Below are positions 24,153 through 33,812 of a stretch of DNA of 45,182 bases, in pieces. The stretch is from Candidatus Roizmanbacteria bacterium RIFCSPLOWO2_01_FULL_35_13 (GTDB taxonomy: Bacteria > Patescibacteriota > Microgenomatia > UBA1406 > GWC2-37-13). The translations under genes were made by a program, and so were the position numbers. The stretch's first letter is position 1. The number at the start of each line of letters is the position of its first letter. The notes under the pieces were generated by a model. The model was not told where the DNA came from, made no database searches, and was given only the letters and a program-made list of their open reading frames with translations. The stretch spans positions 5,218 to 50,399 of the forward strand of contig MGAF01000058.1 in assembly GCA_001789635.1 (NCBI GenBank), in the 5' to 3' direction.

Positions 24153-25601
24153 TTATAGTCCCCAACTATATACTTCCAGCGGCCAATTATCACCCTGGGC
24201 CTGTGGCAATCCATCAACTCTGAATTCTCTTTTCATATTTTTTTTGGCATATTGTTTAATGTCTTCGGGTAAAAAACTTTCCCAGTCCTCAACTATTAGA
24301 AGACCCTTGGAATATTTATTTTTTACTTTTAAAAATTGGTTTAATGTTCCATAGCTCATTGTTTGATCAACAGGAAAAGGTTTGGGTTTTTCATATCCTT
24401 TTATAAAATAAGCTGTGACCAGTTTATTTTTCAAGTACCAGTATTGAGTGTCATACCAGTCGTTAAAAACTGCAACATTATCTAACCTCGGAAACTTTTC
24501 GCTGATCAATCCGAATGCAGTTTTGTAATCTGCGATCTGGACATCACCGTAAAGATCCGAATTCGGATTATAATAGTTTACCGGTTTTCTGACTATTTTA
24601 ATTCCACCCAGATACAAAAGCATAGCTATAATAATACAAACAACAGAACTTTTTTGCTTAAAAAACCTCCTCCCCACTTCGGACCAGAATACGGAAAAGT
24701 AGACAAATAGCAAGCTAAAGAGAGGCAATATATATCTGACATTATGAGTGTAGTGAGCAAAAGTCCAGAGAAAAAGATAAACAGCGATCAAAGCAAAAAT
24801 ACCCAGATGTACGATTTTTCTGTATTTCAGGCTATAGATAAAACCGAATAAAGCCGAAAGACTAAATAAGGAATACTGACTCCAAAACAATTCCCTGAAA
24901 TAGGTCAGATGATTGGAAAAATTAATTCGATAATAGTAAAGAGCGAATAATAAAATGGCTGAGCAACAGATTAAAAAAATATAGAAAAGATTAATTCTGT
25001 GCTTGTTAAATTTATACTGCTTCCCATAAGTCAGATAAAAAAAATAAGGAAGCCAGAATAGCGTACCCAAAAGGTGAAAAAAAGTAGAGGTAAGACAAAG
25101 AAAGATTATTAATAAATGGATTTTAGAGTTATTTTTTTTATTTTCATGTAATAGAATTAGAGCATAAATTTCAAAGAGTAAAAGGGTTTGTAGAATTGAA
25201 TATGGTTTTGCCTGAGTTGAATTAGCCAGATTTATCTGGCTGAAGGCTGAAATAAATGCAGCCAACAGCCCGGCGGAAATACCGGACAGTTTGAAAGCTA
25301 AAAGAAACGCACCCAAAATTCCGGCTGTTCCCAATAGTACGACAGGGATACGGGCGCTAAATTCGTTATGACCAAAAATTCGTAAAAAAACACTTTCCGT
25401 CAAAATAAATAACGGTTCGTAATTAAGTCTGCTTAAAGCTATTAAAGGAGTTTTTTCACCGGTTATTATATCTCTGGCCAAACCGGCACCGTAGGCTTCA
25501 TCCGACCAAAAAGAATGATTGGATTGGATTCCCTTAAGCCTGAACAACAAACCTAAAAAAATTATCAGGAATAAAATGAAAATTACCAGCGTTTTCTTCA
25601 T
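24153..25601 (-). CDS. GT39/PMT-like GT-C glycosyltransferase
   Basis: The protein is 482 residues with about eleven helices. The first loop FWSDEAYGAGLARDI (D34-E35) is followed by LSRLNYEPLFILTESVFLRIFGHNEFSARIP, the canonical PMT_2 order including the ARIP motif. The soluble C-terminal third (about 350-482) faces outside and ends in YSWGL. It should transfer a sugar from polyprenyl-phosphate to an outer acceptor. It is the last gene of the long minus-strand series that starts at 41777, and overlaps the 1050-residue protein upstream by four bases (ATGA). Confidence 0.85.
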   Translation of the reverse strand: MKKTLVIFILFLIIFLGLLFRLKGIQSNHSFWSDEAYGAGLARDIITGEKTPLIALSRLNYEPLFILTESVFLRIFGHNEFSARIPVVLLGTAGILGAFLLAFKLSGISAGLLAAFISAFSQINLANSTQAKPYSILQTLLLFEIYALILLHENKKNNSKIHLLIIFLCLTSTFFHLLGTLFWLPYFFYLTYGKQYKFNKHRINLFYIFLICCSAILLFALYYYRINFSNHLTYFRELFWSQYSLFSLSALFGFIYSLKYRKIVHLGIFALIAVYLFLWTFAHYTHNVRYILPLFSLLFVYFSVFWSEVGRRFFKQKSSVVCIIIAMLLYLGGIKIVRKPVNYYNPNSDLYGDVQIADYKTAFGLISEKFPRLDNVAVFNDWYDTQYWYLKNKLVTAYFIKGYEKPKPFPVDQTMSYGTLNQFLKVKNKYSKGLLIVEDWESFLPEDIKQYAKKNMKREFRVDGLPQAQGDNWPLEVYSWGL

Positions 25602-28600
25602 ACTTTCTTTTTTCTAATAAAGTATAGCGCCGTGGTAAATAAAAGTGTGATCAAACTTCCGACAACACCGTAGTAGAAGTAGCGCTGCGATTTGTATTCG
25701 ATGAGAAATTTCAAATCATAAGATCCGTCAGTATTAACCGAGCAGTTGTCCGTTGATTGACAGATAACATCGGGTTCTATTATCCAGCCATTGGCATATG
25801 AATTGGCTACAAAATGTTTATTTTCCAGAAGCGGATCCGAAAAAAAGGTCTCTTCTAGATTAACTGAGAGTAAATTATCGTTCTGAATACTGCTACGGGT
25901 AAGTTTTGAAATGTAGTCGATGTAATAATTCTCGGAAAAAGTAATTTTTTCCCTCCAGTTAGAAAAAGTTTTATGATTTTTAATTTTCAATTTTCCATCT
26001 CCCAGGCTGCTTACGTAACCGCTATTCAGAAATCCTGTCAGTTCGGACAAATCGGCATGGGTATCTTCATTATCGGCAAGAATTTTGTATTTGCTTAACA
26101 AATTTCTTGAATTTTCAAAATTCAGTGAATCTTTTTCAATTTTTAGTGGGCTGATTTGCCAATCTTTATTGAACTGCTCCAGAAAAACCAAAGGAAAAGT
26201 TTTTCTCGCCTGATGAAGATTAACTAAATATTTTACAGGACTTAATTGTTTGAATTCGACGATTGGATTCGCAATTATTTTATTGTCGATAATTTTTACT
26301 GAGTCAGGGCTGCTATTGGGTAGGGAAACAACAGTAATATTTTTATTTTTTAGCAACTTTCCGATTTGGATTATTGCTTTTTGGTTAGGCGGTATTTTAA
26401 CCGGAAAATTAAGAGTACGGGTGCTGGCGCCTGCAAAACCTGATTCCCACCAAATTCCTACAATGTTTGGGACAGGTTCGTCACCCAGATAAATTCCTGA
26501 CAGGAAAAATGGCTCGTCACCAGTTGAGATGTAGATTAATGTGGAATTAAAAGCGCTCCAGGCTGTTTCACCAGAATAAAATTTATAGGGTGCAGGTTCT
26601 GAAGCGGGAAAAACCAGCATGTCCTCTCCCGGTAGATTAGAGTAGCTGATAACATGCTTGTCTCCCCGGTAAAATCTGGCCTCAACCTCCGGTTTTTGTT
26701 GATCCTGCGCTTTGTTCCAACTAAAAGGATATTTTTGTCCGTCTGAACTTTTTACATTATGAAGTGATTGAGTTTCATTCAGTACGACGGAGTTATGATC
26801 GGCAAAAGCATAATCATCCTGTTTTTTAAACATAATATTTTGATCCAAATTCAACAGGTTTGAGTTAATTAATAATGATAGACTGACGATTTCCTGATTG
26901 GTATAAATCACAGTATCCGGAACATATAAAACCGGGTAATTTCTGGAAACCTGATAAAGATCCCATTTCCCAAAATTAGTGATTAAACTGATGCCATTTT
27001 GCGAACCAAGATTTGTTTTAATAAATTCCGGCGAATCGCTGTCACCATAAAAATCAAAATTGAAATCATTTCTCTGAAGCAGGTATTTTACTCCCATCAG
27101 GCGCAACAACTCCGCAGAATTACTGCTGTACTGGTTATAGGTGGAATTAATGAATGATGAGTAGAGCGGTTGAATGGGCTGAGGAGGCGAATAACCCTCA
27201 CCGTATAAGTGCTGGATGATCGGTTTGTTAATAACAATATCGGTTATGTCGACTGTGCCGCTATAACCCCAGTCATAGACATTAGTTTTATCATCAGGCA
27301 GGAGCATAATTTTGAAATAATCTTTTTTGTTATTGATCCAGTCTCTTGCTTTGAAAATGTAGTCGGGTGAATTTAAATGAAAGGATAAGTTGTATTTATG
27401 GTTGAATCCGGTACCTATTTCACTTGTCGGGAACATTTTACCGAACAAGAAGAAATAATTGTAGCCAATTATCAGTAAGAAAAGCAGTGTCGTCCAAGCG
27501 CATAAAGCAAGTAACCGGTTTTTTAATTTAGCAAGCAAAAATCCATAAATTGTCCCAAAAGCGGTTCCGGCCAAAATAGAATAGCCTATTACCGTAAGGA
27601 TTGTAAATTTTTGCCAGGGCGCCCTTTGGATCCAAAATAAGGGCAGATTATCAATAAGCCAGGAGTATGTGTCGCCCAGCGGCGGATTGGTTCCCTTTCC
27701 GAAAAAAAGACCCAACAAGGTTATAAATAAAAAGAACGAGATAATTTTTTTATTTTGATTTTTAATCAGGAGAGCTGAAAAAGCCAAAATAGGCAGGGAG
27801 AAACTTAATAAAACGAGCAGCGAGTTTGTCTCATATGGGATAAATTGCTCCAAATATCTTTGACCGCCCCAGACATCGAAATACGACACATCTCCAAATA
27901 GTCTTAGAGTATTTTTTAAAGCCGTAAAAGAGTTAACCCAGATTAAAAGATCATTGACGGCATAGACTTTTATACCGACTGAGGAGGTAATATAATCCGA
28001 TTGGAAGATAAAATGTCCCAGTGGAATAAGCCAGAATAAACTTGATAACAGATAAGTGAAAATAAAAAACAGGAAGAGATACAAAGAATTAAACAGTTTC
28101 CCAATTTTTTTTGGACGAAAAAAATATAGGTTATGAAAGATAAAATAAAAAAGCAGCATAGCGAACATTATCATCATGAGTGGCGGCTGGATACCGATAG
28201 GTGCTCCGATAAAGGCGATAAAAGGTAAAAGGAAAAGAACCGTTCTCAATGAAAATTTTTTTTGCAGCAAGCCGATAAGTAAACCTAATAAAAACGGGAA
28301 AAGAGCCAAGGTTGTGATCGCAAGTTGCAAGCGAGCCCAGATAAAAGGTAAATAGAAGTTAAAAAGATAAGCGGCTACCGAAGCGAAAATAATTTTTTCC
28401 CGATGCGGTGTATTTTCAGCTATTACAACCGAAGCCAAAAAGTACATGGCCAGTCCGGTAAGAAAAAACCAAAAAACAAAAGTTATTTTTTCTATTGAAA
28501 TAACATCAAAACCGATTGAGGATAAAACCGCTTGTGGAAGTATAAAAGGCAAAGAGGCAATGTCATTAGCCCTATCCGATCCGCCCGCAACTTTGGGATA

Positions 28601-28750
28601 CCAAAGATATGTCCGATCGATAAATCTTTCGTTGGGAAAAAAGGTTTGATTGACGTCTACACTGGATATTAGTGTGTTTGGTTTAAACCATAAAAGGGGT
28701 GTAAGACTCAAGACAAATATTAAAGCTAAAAGATAAAAGTTGATTTTCAT
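25598..28750 (-). CDS. Large AftD-like GT-C membrane protein (1050 aa)
   Basis: The first ~430 residues hold about twelve helices. The first external loop, SSVDVNQTFFPNERF...LWYP then GGSDRANDIASLPF, resembles the D-x-N-PxRF...GG pattern of the AftD/DUF3367 arabinofuranosyltransferase family and of YfhO-type proteins. Residues ~440-1010 form a large external region, probably beta-rich and carbohydrate binding. A last helix (about 1020-1042) ends in RKKKV. This topology, a GT-C core with a long exported tail and final anchor, is that of AftD. Assignment is tentative. It is coupled to a methyltransferase upstream and a GT39 enzyme downstream by four-base overlaps. Confidence 0.55.
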   Translation of the reverse strand: MKINFYLLALIFVLSLTPLLWFKPNTLISSVDVNQTFFPNERFIDRTYLWYPKVAGGSDRANDIASLPFILPQAVLSSIGFDVISIEKITFVFWFFLTGLAMYFLASVVIAENTPHREKIIFASVAAYLFNFYLPFIWARLQLAITTLALFPFLLGLLIGLLQKKFSLRTVLFLLPFIAFIGAPIGIQPPLMMIMFAMLLFYFIFHNLYFFRPKKIGKLFNSLYLFLFFIFTYLLSSLFWLIPLGHFIFQSDYITSSVGIKVYAVNDLLIWVNSFTALKNTLRLFGDVSYFDVWGGQRYLEQFIPYETNSLLVLLSFSLPILAFSALLIKNQNKKIISFFLFITLLGLFFGKGTNPPLGDTYSWLIDNLPLFWIQRAPWQKFTILTVIGYSILAGTAFGTIYGFLLAKLKNRLLALCAWTTLLFLLIIGYNYFFLFGKMFPTSEIGTGFNHKYNLSFHLNSPDYIFKARDWINNKKDYFKIMLLPDDKTNVYDWGYSGTVDITDIVINKPIIQHLYGEGYSPPQPIQPLYSSFINSTYNQYSSNSAELLRLMGVKYLLQRNDFNFDFYGDSDSPEFIKTNLGSQNGISLITNFGKWDLYQVSRNYPVLYVPDTVIYTNQEIVSLSLLINSNLLNLDQNIMFKKQDDYAFADHNSVVLNETQSLHNVKSSDGQKYPFSWNKAQDQQKPEVEARFYRGDKHVISYSNLPGEDMLVFPASEPAPYKFYSGETAWSAFNSTLIYISTGDEPFFLSGIYLGDEPVPNIVGIWWESGFAGASTRTLNFPVKIPPNQKAIIQIGKLLKNKNITVVSLPNSSPDSVKIIDNKIIANPIVEFKQLSPVKYLVNLHQARKTFPLVFLEQFNKDWQISPLKIEKDSLNFENSRNLLSKYKILADNEDTHADLSELTGFLNSGYVSSLGDGKLKIKNHKTFSNWREKITFSENYYIDYISKLTRSSIQNDNLLSVNLEETFFSDPLLENKHFVANSYANGWIIEPDVICQSTDNCSVNTDGSYDLKFLIEYKSQRYFYYGVVGSLITLLFTTALYFIRKKKV

Positions 28751-29391
28751 TTTTTATTGTAGCTGATGAACCAATACTGGCTCAGGAAAGGAATGAACGG
28801 TTTTTCGAGACCTGTATTCAAATTGCCCCTTAGTCCAAACCAGAAGGGTTTTATTCTCAAATTATTAACTTTAATATTTTGAAATAAATTTTTTAAATCG
28901 GATTTAGTATATTCCCTGATGTGTACTTGTTTGCCCAGATGACCTTCATCAGCCAGAAGCAGCGGATATTTTGGAGCCTGACCGATAAGAATTTTAATAA
29001 AGTTGCTCAATCGATATCTGTTAGGAGTCGTAATAAGACATTGACCACCTTTTTTTATGACGCGGTTGATCTCTTTTATAAAGTTGACGTCGTCCTCCAC
29101 ATGTTCCAAGACATCGAAACTAACTACAAAATCGAAATAATTGCTTCTGAAAGGAATTTTATTTCCGCCATATTTTTTGAAAATAAAATTCGCTTGATAT
29201 TCTTTTTTCCTGTGATCGTCTATATCAAGACCAAATATTTTATTTTTATTAATGTTAAAGATTGAGGTATATAATCCTGTGCCGCAACCGACATCCATAA
29301 TTGATTTATTTTTTATGGTTTTTGCGTAGGCGGAGATAAAACTATAAATAGCCTTTGAACATTTATCGGTCTCGACATTTTTATCCGGCAT
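28747..29391 (-). CDS. Class I SAM-dependent methyltransferase
   Basis: The 214-residue protein has motif I IMDVGCGTGLYTSIF (33-47), strand-2 acidic residue in IFGLDIDD, and FDFVVSFDVLEHVEDD, the standard Methyltransf_11 post-I pattern. HIREYTKSDLKNLF is the usual C-terminal feature. It resembles ubiquinone/menaquinone-type and sugar methyltransferases; in this position a glycan O- or C-methyltransferase is likely. Its start abuts the stop of the GT4 gene directly upstream and its stop overlaps the next ATG, so it is tightly cotranscribed. Confidence 0.85.
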   Translation of the reverse strand: MPDKNVETDKCSKAIYSFISAYAKTIKNKSIMDVGCGTGLYTSIFNINKNKIFGLDIDDHRKKEYQANFIFKKYGGNKIPFRSNYFDFVVSFDVLEHVEDDVNFIKEINRVIKKGGQCLITTPNRYRLSNFIKILIGQAPKYPLLLADEGHLGKQVHIREYTKSDLKNLFQNIKVNNLRIKPFWFGLRGNLNTGLEKPFIPFLSQYWFISYNKK

Positions 29392-30558
29392 TTAGTTTAT
29401 TGACTGAAAAATTTTCAATTCAGTTTCAGCTATTTGCTTCCAACTGTATTTTTTGACGATATCTCTTCCGGATTCGATTAATTTTTTCGCTAAATTTTCA
29501 TTGGTTAAAAGTTCTCGTATATTATTGGCGAATTTAATTTGGTTAAACATATCAATTCCGATAATAGCTTTTTTAAGATTTGTGAATGCAGGGAGCCGAT
29601 AAGCTACGACAGGCAAACCGCAGGCTAGAGCTTCATAAAGAGCTATCCCCCACCCTTCTTCCTGGCTGGCGGATACAAAAATTTTACTGGCCTTCATGGT
29701 TTTAATAAGTTCAACTTGGTCCAGTGGTCCCAATAATAAAATATTTTTATTCAGATCTGATCGGATTATTTCCCGCTTGACCTGCTCTACTATTTTAATT
29801 GTCCCGCCACCGGCTATTGCTAACAACCGCTGATTATTTTGTTTTACAACCAATGACCAGATCCTGATTATTTCAAATATTCCCTTACTGGCTCTTAGAC
29901 CGCCTGCAAAGCAAGCGTCATATTTTTTTGGCAACATTGGCAGACTATCTATCAATTCCAAATCGACTCCATTGGCAACTGAAAATATTTTTTTGGCATA
30001 GTCATGTTTTAAAAATAAATTTTGAATTGTCTTGCCTTCCAGCGTATCGTATAACAGTATACAAGCGGATTGACTCCTGATCAATTTAAAGCTAAATCTT
30101 TGTAACAAAAAAGCAACAGAATTAATAATGAAATTACCCTTTCTCTTGAAAGGTGGACGGTAAAGATGATGGATCATAGCCATCCATTTTAGATCCGGCC
30201 GGCTTAATTTAAGAAAAAAAGCCGGTATGATATCGCAAAAATAATCGGAAGTAGTGTAGACAATGTCGTATTCAGGTAAACGGTTTAGCAGTAAAAGTGA
30301 ACTAAAAGTAGAAACGATGTATGATAGAGCTCTACCCAGATTATTTTTTTCTTTTCTGGAAAAAATATGAGCCCGGGCAAGAATAAATCTGGCTTTTAAT
30401 CCCTCGGCTTTATAAGTGGAATAAGAACCAATTGTAGTTAAGAAACTGACTTCAATCCCTTTTTTAAGTAGTTTTTTAGCAATTTCAATATGACGTGTCA
30501 TTCCCCCACTTTTTGCAGTACCCATTCCGGATCCGTTACTGATAAATAAAATCTTCAT
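29392..30558 (-). CDS. GT4-family glycosyltransferase
   Basis: A 388-residue GT-B enzyme. The N-terminal domain begins ILFISNGSGMGTAKSGGMTRH with the glycine-rich loop. The C-terminal domain has CFAGGLRASKGIF, LAIAGGGTIK, and the nucleotide-sugar-binding ExxxxxxxE motif SQEEGWGIALYEALACGLPVV. It should add a retaining-linkage sugar to a lipid-linked acceptor on the cytoplasmic side. It sits six bases after the epimerase gene at 30565-31587. Donor sugar not predictable. Confidence 0.9.
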   Translation of the reverse strand: MKILFISNGSGMGTAKSGGMTRHIEIAKKLLKKGIEVSFLTTIGSYSTYKAEGLKARFILARAHIFSRKEKNNLGRALSYIVSTFSSLLLLNRLPEYDIVYTTSDYFCDIIPAFFLKLSRPDLKWMAMIHHLYRPPFKRKGNFIINSVAFLLQRFSFKLIRSQSACILLYDTLEGKTIQNLFLKHDYAKKIFSVANGVDLELIDSLPMLPKKYDACFAGGLRASKGIFEIIRIWSLVVKQNNQRLLAIAGGGTIKIVEQVKREIIRSDLNKNILLLGPLDQVELIKTMKASKIFVSASQEEGWGIALYEALACGLPVVAYRLPAFTNLKKAIIGIDMFNQIKFANNIRELLTNENLAKKLIESGRDIVKKYSWKQIAETELKIFQSIN

Positions 30559-30564
30559 TAAAAT

Positions 30565-31587
30565 TCAGAAATTCTTAAATAATTCTTTGTTTTGTTTGAC
30601 CCAATCGAAAAGGAATTTTACGCCTTTTTCGGGGGATATTTTTGGTGACCAACCAAAATCTTCTTTCGCCTTGGAAATATCGGAAACATAGATTGGTTGG
30701 TCTCCTGGTCGCCAATCTGATGTTTTATAGTTTATTTTTTTTGAATAAAGTTTTTCTAAATAAGCAAAAGTCTCAAGAAGCGAAAGCGTAAATTTCTTAC
30801 CACCACCGATATTATAGATTTGACCGGAAGTTTTTTTGATATTTTTTTCAGCCAACTCATAAGCCTGAATTAAATCAGTAATAAATAATATGTCCCTGAC
30901 CTGTTTTCCGTTTCCATACATGGTAATAGGTTTATTGAGTAAAATAGCGATGATAAACCAAGCTATCCAGCCTTGATCTTCAATTCCAAACTGCCTTTTT
31001 CCATAAATACAAGATTGTCTAAATACAACCGTTTTCAGACCATATATTCTGGCATAGTCGCGGAAATATTGATCGGCCATACCTTTTGAACAACCGTATG
31101 GTGAATGAAAATCCAATAGTCTTTTTTCAGATATGCCATTAGGAAATTTTTTGAATTCATAACGGGTTTTTTTCTTTACTGTTTTTACATCTTCCATCGC
31201 TCCATATACTTTATTGGTAGACGAATAGAATAAAATGGGTGGTTTGTCAGATAGTCTGGCTGCCTCTAAGACGTTAAAAGATCCTATTGCATTATTCTCG
31301 AAGTCATAGCGAGGATCTGCAACAGAGTTCGTTACGGCAACTTGTCCGGCCAGATGGTAAGCAACGTCTACTTTACCAAGCAGGGCAACTAATTTCTTAT
31401 AATCTGTTCTAATATCACCTTTGACAAATTTAACTTGAGGATAAGTTTTTTTTATCCAAGCAAAATTCAGAGAAGTTCCTTTTCTTGACAGATTATCGAA
31501 GATTAATACATCTTCTCCTTTAGTCAATAAATATTCCGCTAAATTAATACCAATGAAACCAGCCCCACCGATGATGAGTCTTTTCAT
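30565..31587 (-). CDS. CDP-paratose 2-epimerase-like NAD-dependent epimerase
   Basis: The 340-residue extended SDR starts IIGGAGFIG (G7, G10, G13). It has YSSTNKVYG in place of the usual TSS pattern, SPYGCSKG for the catalytic Tyr-Lys, and IYGKRQFGIEDQGWIAWF and YGNGKQVRDIL. These are hallmarks of the RfbE/TyvE (CDP-tyvelose 2-epimerase) subgroup. Such enzymes epimerise C2 of a CDP-3,6-dideoxyhexose or related sugar. No CDP-sugar synthesis genes lie in the window, so the true substrate may differ. Its N-terminal four bases overlap the upstream methyltransferase. The N-terminal half of the fusion at 36819-39020 is a second member of the subgroup. Confidence 0.8.
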   Translation of the reverse strand: MKRLIIGGAGFIGINLAEYLLTKGEDVLIFDNLSRKGTSLNFAWIKKTYPQVKFVKGDIRTDYKKLVALLGKVDVAYHLAGQVAVTNSVADPRYDFENNAIGSFNVLEAARLSDKPPILFYSSTNKVYGAMEDVKTVKKKTRYEFKKFPNGISEKRLLDFHSPYGCSKGMADQYFRDYARIYGLKTVVFRQSCIYGKRQFGIEDQGWIAWFIIAILLNKPITMYGNGKQVRDILFITDLIQAYELAEKNIKKTSGQIYNIGGGKKFTLSLLETFAYLEKLYSKKINYKTSDWRPGDQPIYVSDISKAKEDFGWSPKISPEKGVKFLFDWVKQNKELFKNF

Positions 31588-32234
31588 ATTTTTATGATGG
31601 CAACATTATAGGCAATAAATTGTTTTGGTACAAATCTTTCCATTATATATTCATATATGTTAAAAAGTTTATTTAAGGCTGGCGGATAGACATGGGCTTC
31701 AAAAAATTTAAATTGCGACTGGGGGAAAACTTTTTTAATTATGCGGATAAAATAAGATTGTTTGAAATGATTATGTTTTTCCATCAGAACCATATGCGGA
31801 TAAAATAGCGGATTATAGCGGTTGGCTTCTACAATGATAATATTTCCTCCGGGTTTACTGACGCGTTTTAATTCGTGCAGCGCTTTAAGGTGTTTTTCCT
31901 GCTTTTGATCTTTTTCATCGACGTGGTGCAAAACGTCGTGCATGAAAACGTAATCAAACTCCTTGTCCTTAAAGTTCAAACTCAAAACACTTCCGGTTTT
32001 AAAATTCAAACCTTTGATTTTATCGATATTGTAATGTTTGTAAACATCGACGGCATAAGTCTTTAATTTTTTTTTGTTAATAAAATTCCAGGCGTCGGTT
32101 CCTGTACCACAACCAACATCCAAAATCTTACTTCCCTTTTTGAAAGTAAAATTAATTTTTTTTAAGATAGTCGAACTGTATATGACGGCAACTTTATTCA
32201 TTTTTTTTTGAAGCATAGACTTCCATGGAGTCAA
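31584..32234 (-). CDS. Class I SAM-dependent methyltransferase
   Basis: The 216-residue protein has ILDVGCGTGTDAWNF as motif I, then YAVDVYKH and FDYVFMHDVLHHVDEKD (Methyltransf_11). KRVSKPGGNIIIVEANRYNPLF is characteristic of a group often found with sugar epimerases. The start is uncertain: ATG codons at 32234, 32216 and 32201 are all in frame, and the later ones reduce the overlap with the upstream gene (ending 32194). The four-base overlap with the epimerase downstream suggests coupling. Substrate unknown, probably a glycan hydroxyl. Confidence 0.82.
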   Translation of the reverse strand: MTPWKSMLQKKMNKVAVIYSSTILKKINFTFKKGSKILDVGCGTGTDAWNFINKKKLKTYAVDVYKHYNIDKIKGLNFKTGSVLSLNFKDKEFDYVFMHDVLHHVDEKDQKQEKHLKALHELKRVSKPGGNIIIVEANRYNPLFYPHMVLMEKHNHFKQSYFIRIIKKVFPQSQFKFFEAHVYPPALNKLFNIYEYIMERFVPKQFIAYNVAIIKI

Positions 32235-33108
32235 ATAAATTAACCGGTACTACCCACTTTTTTACCATATTAATAAAAGTTTTTTCCAACAATAAATTAA
32301 GAAAATTAAATACCGGGTTTTTTATTTTTTTAACTCTTTTCCAAAGGTAATCAATACTGAAGTACCAGGTATAGCGATTCTTCTTTAGAATTGAAAAATT
32401 ATTTTTTTCGAGGAGTTTTTTTATTGAATGACTAGTAAAATAAAAAAGATGCGGCGGTCTGATGTGCCACCAGGATTCTTTCATAATTTTAGCTGTCGGG
32501 CTACCGATATCAGGAGTTACCAGACAGAGAATGCCGTCCTTTTTCAATAATCTATTAGCTTCTTTGAGCAATTTCCCAGGATCGGTGACATGTTCAATAA
32601 CATCCAGAATAACAATACAATCAAAAAAATTCGATTTAAACTTCTGTTTTTCTAGAGTTCCCTGAAAAACATTTTTTAGATGATAAACATTTTTGGCAAA
32701 GTTTATGGACCACTCCGAAAGATCGGTTCCATAAGTTTTCCAACCAAGTTTTTCTGCTTCATGCAAAAAGATGCCGGTTGAACAGCCTATGTCCAGAATA
32801 GTTCCCTTATCCGCTTTATAATTTTCCAGTTTTTTCAGTATTTTTTTGAAAGAAAGGGCTCTGTTTTCCGATTCTGCCTGGTAATCTGGATCGTTCAAAT
32901 TTAAATAATGTTTTTCCAGATTTGACCTCTTTTCCCTGGGATTGACATAAATTAAACTGCAATTCATACATCTAACAATTTGCGGATGTTTACCGTAATC
33001 GCTGTCGGATATTAAATAATTACTGTCCTTATAATCAGATATTTTACTTTTATAGATTACCTTAAATAACTTTTCATCACAAATTCCACATTTTATTTTT
33101 GTTTCCAT
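32194..33108 (-). CDS. Zinc-ribbon plus SAM methyltransferase (C-methyltransferase type)
   Basis: This 304-residue protein begins with four cysteines, CGIC (7-10) and CMNC (47-50), spaced as a zinc knuckle. Motif I ILDIGCSTGIFLHEAEKLGWKTYGTDLS follows, then FDCIVILDVIEHVTDPGKLL. The layout (N-terminal CxxC...CxxC, middle methyltransferase, C-terminal tail) is that of the Methyltransf_23 group with N-terminal zinc-binding module, including sugar C-methyltransferases and surface-glycan methyltransferases. It starts five bases after the UbiA gene ends. Confidence 0.82.
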   Translation of the reverse strand: METKIKCGICDEKLFKVIYKSKISDYKDSNYLISDSDYGKHPQIVRCMNCSLIYVNPREKRSNLEKHYLNLNDPDYQAESENRALSFKKILKKLENYKADKGTILDIGCSTGIFLHEAEKLGWKTYGTDLSEWSINFAKNVYHLKNVFQGTLEKQKFKSNFFDCIVILDVIEHVTDPGKLLKEANRLLKKDGILCLVTPDIGSPTAKIMKESWWHIRPPHLFYFTSHSIKKLLEKNNFSILKKNRYTWYFSIDYLWKRVKKIKNPVFNFLNLLLEKTFINMVKKWVVPVNLFDSMEVYASKKNE

Positions 33109-33112
33109 AGGG

Positions 33113-33811
33113 TTAAAAGATTTGCGATTTGCTTAAAAATATTAAAGAAAGGATTAACCATCCGATCGATAAAAATACCAGTTTGCGGGGTGTAATGTCT
33201 TTGTAAGATTTACGGTAATTTATCGCGTTTATAACATTAAGACTTCTCAATTCAAAAAATCTTTTTATCGACATCAGACTCGCACCGGATGACCATAAAA
33301 AAAGCAAAAAAGGAATTGAAGGAGTAGCGTTGGAAATTGTATACCACCCAATAAGGAATCGTAATGGATTATTCACAGATTCCGATATCACGTCTACATA
33401 AGCTTTATCTTTTAGACGTATAGGTGGAACATTATAGATAATTCCGGCTAAAAAAAAACCTAACAACGACAAACTTGTATAAGTTTTGATATAGAAAAGA
33501 GATAAAAGCATTGAAATAAAAAAAATTAGAAAGGTAAAAATTAAGGAATTTTTTTTGGAAATTTCCCCTTTGGGTATCGGGCGAAATTTTTTGACAGGAT
33601 GATGTTTATCGCTTTCAGAATCAACGATCTGATTAATTATATAGTTGGAAGAGGAAATAAGACAAGCCAAAGTCACGGATAATATAATGACAAAGGGAAT
33701 ATGTAAATCAGGATACAATACTGGTTTTGACATCGCGAACAAGAGTCCCAATAGGACGACAAAATTTTTCGGCCAGTGCGGTATTCTTAAGATTTTTAAG
33801 TAAGAAAACAT
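33113..33811 (-). CDS. UbiA-family prenyltransferase, decaprenyl-phosphate phosphoribosyltransferase-like
   Basis: The protein is 233 residues from ATG 33811 (an in-frame TTG at 33829 is less likely). It has about eight helices. The first Asp-rich motif is N60-QIVD64-SESD68, followed by HHPVKKFRPIPKGEIS; HPxKxxRPIxxG marks the branch that includes DPPR synthase (UbiA, Rv3806c), which attaches 5-phosphoribose to polyprenyl-phosphate. The second motif region is DKAYVDVISESVNNPLRF. If it acts so, it provides lipid-linked pentofuranose donor, a good match with the AftD-like protein at 25598-28750 and the transketolase. It begins just beyond the stop of the GT-C gene upstream. Confidence 0.72.
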   Translation of the reverse strand: MFSYLKILRIPHWPKNFVVLLGLLFAMSKPVLYPDLHIPFVIILSVTLACLISSSNYIINQIVDSESDKHHPVKKFRPIPKGEISKKNSLIFTFLIFFISMLLSLFYIKTYTSLSLLGFFLAGIIYNVPPIRLKDKAYVDVISESVNNPLRFLIGWYTISNATPSIPFLLFLWSSGASLMSIKRFFELRSLNVINAINYRKSYKDITPRKLVFLSIGWLILSLIFLSKSQIF

Positions 33812-33812
33812 T

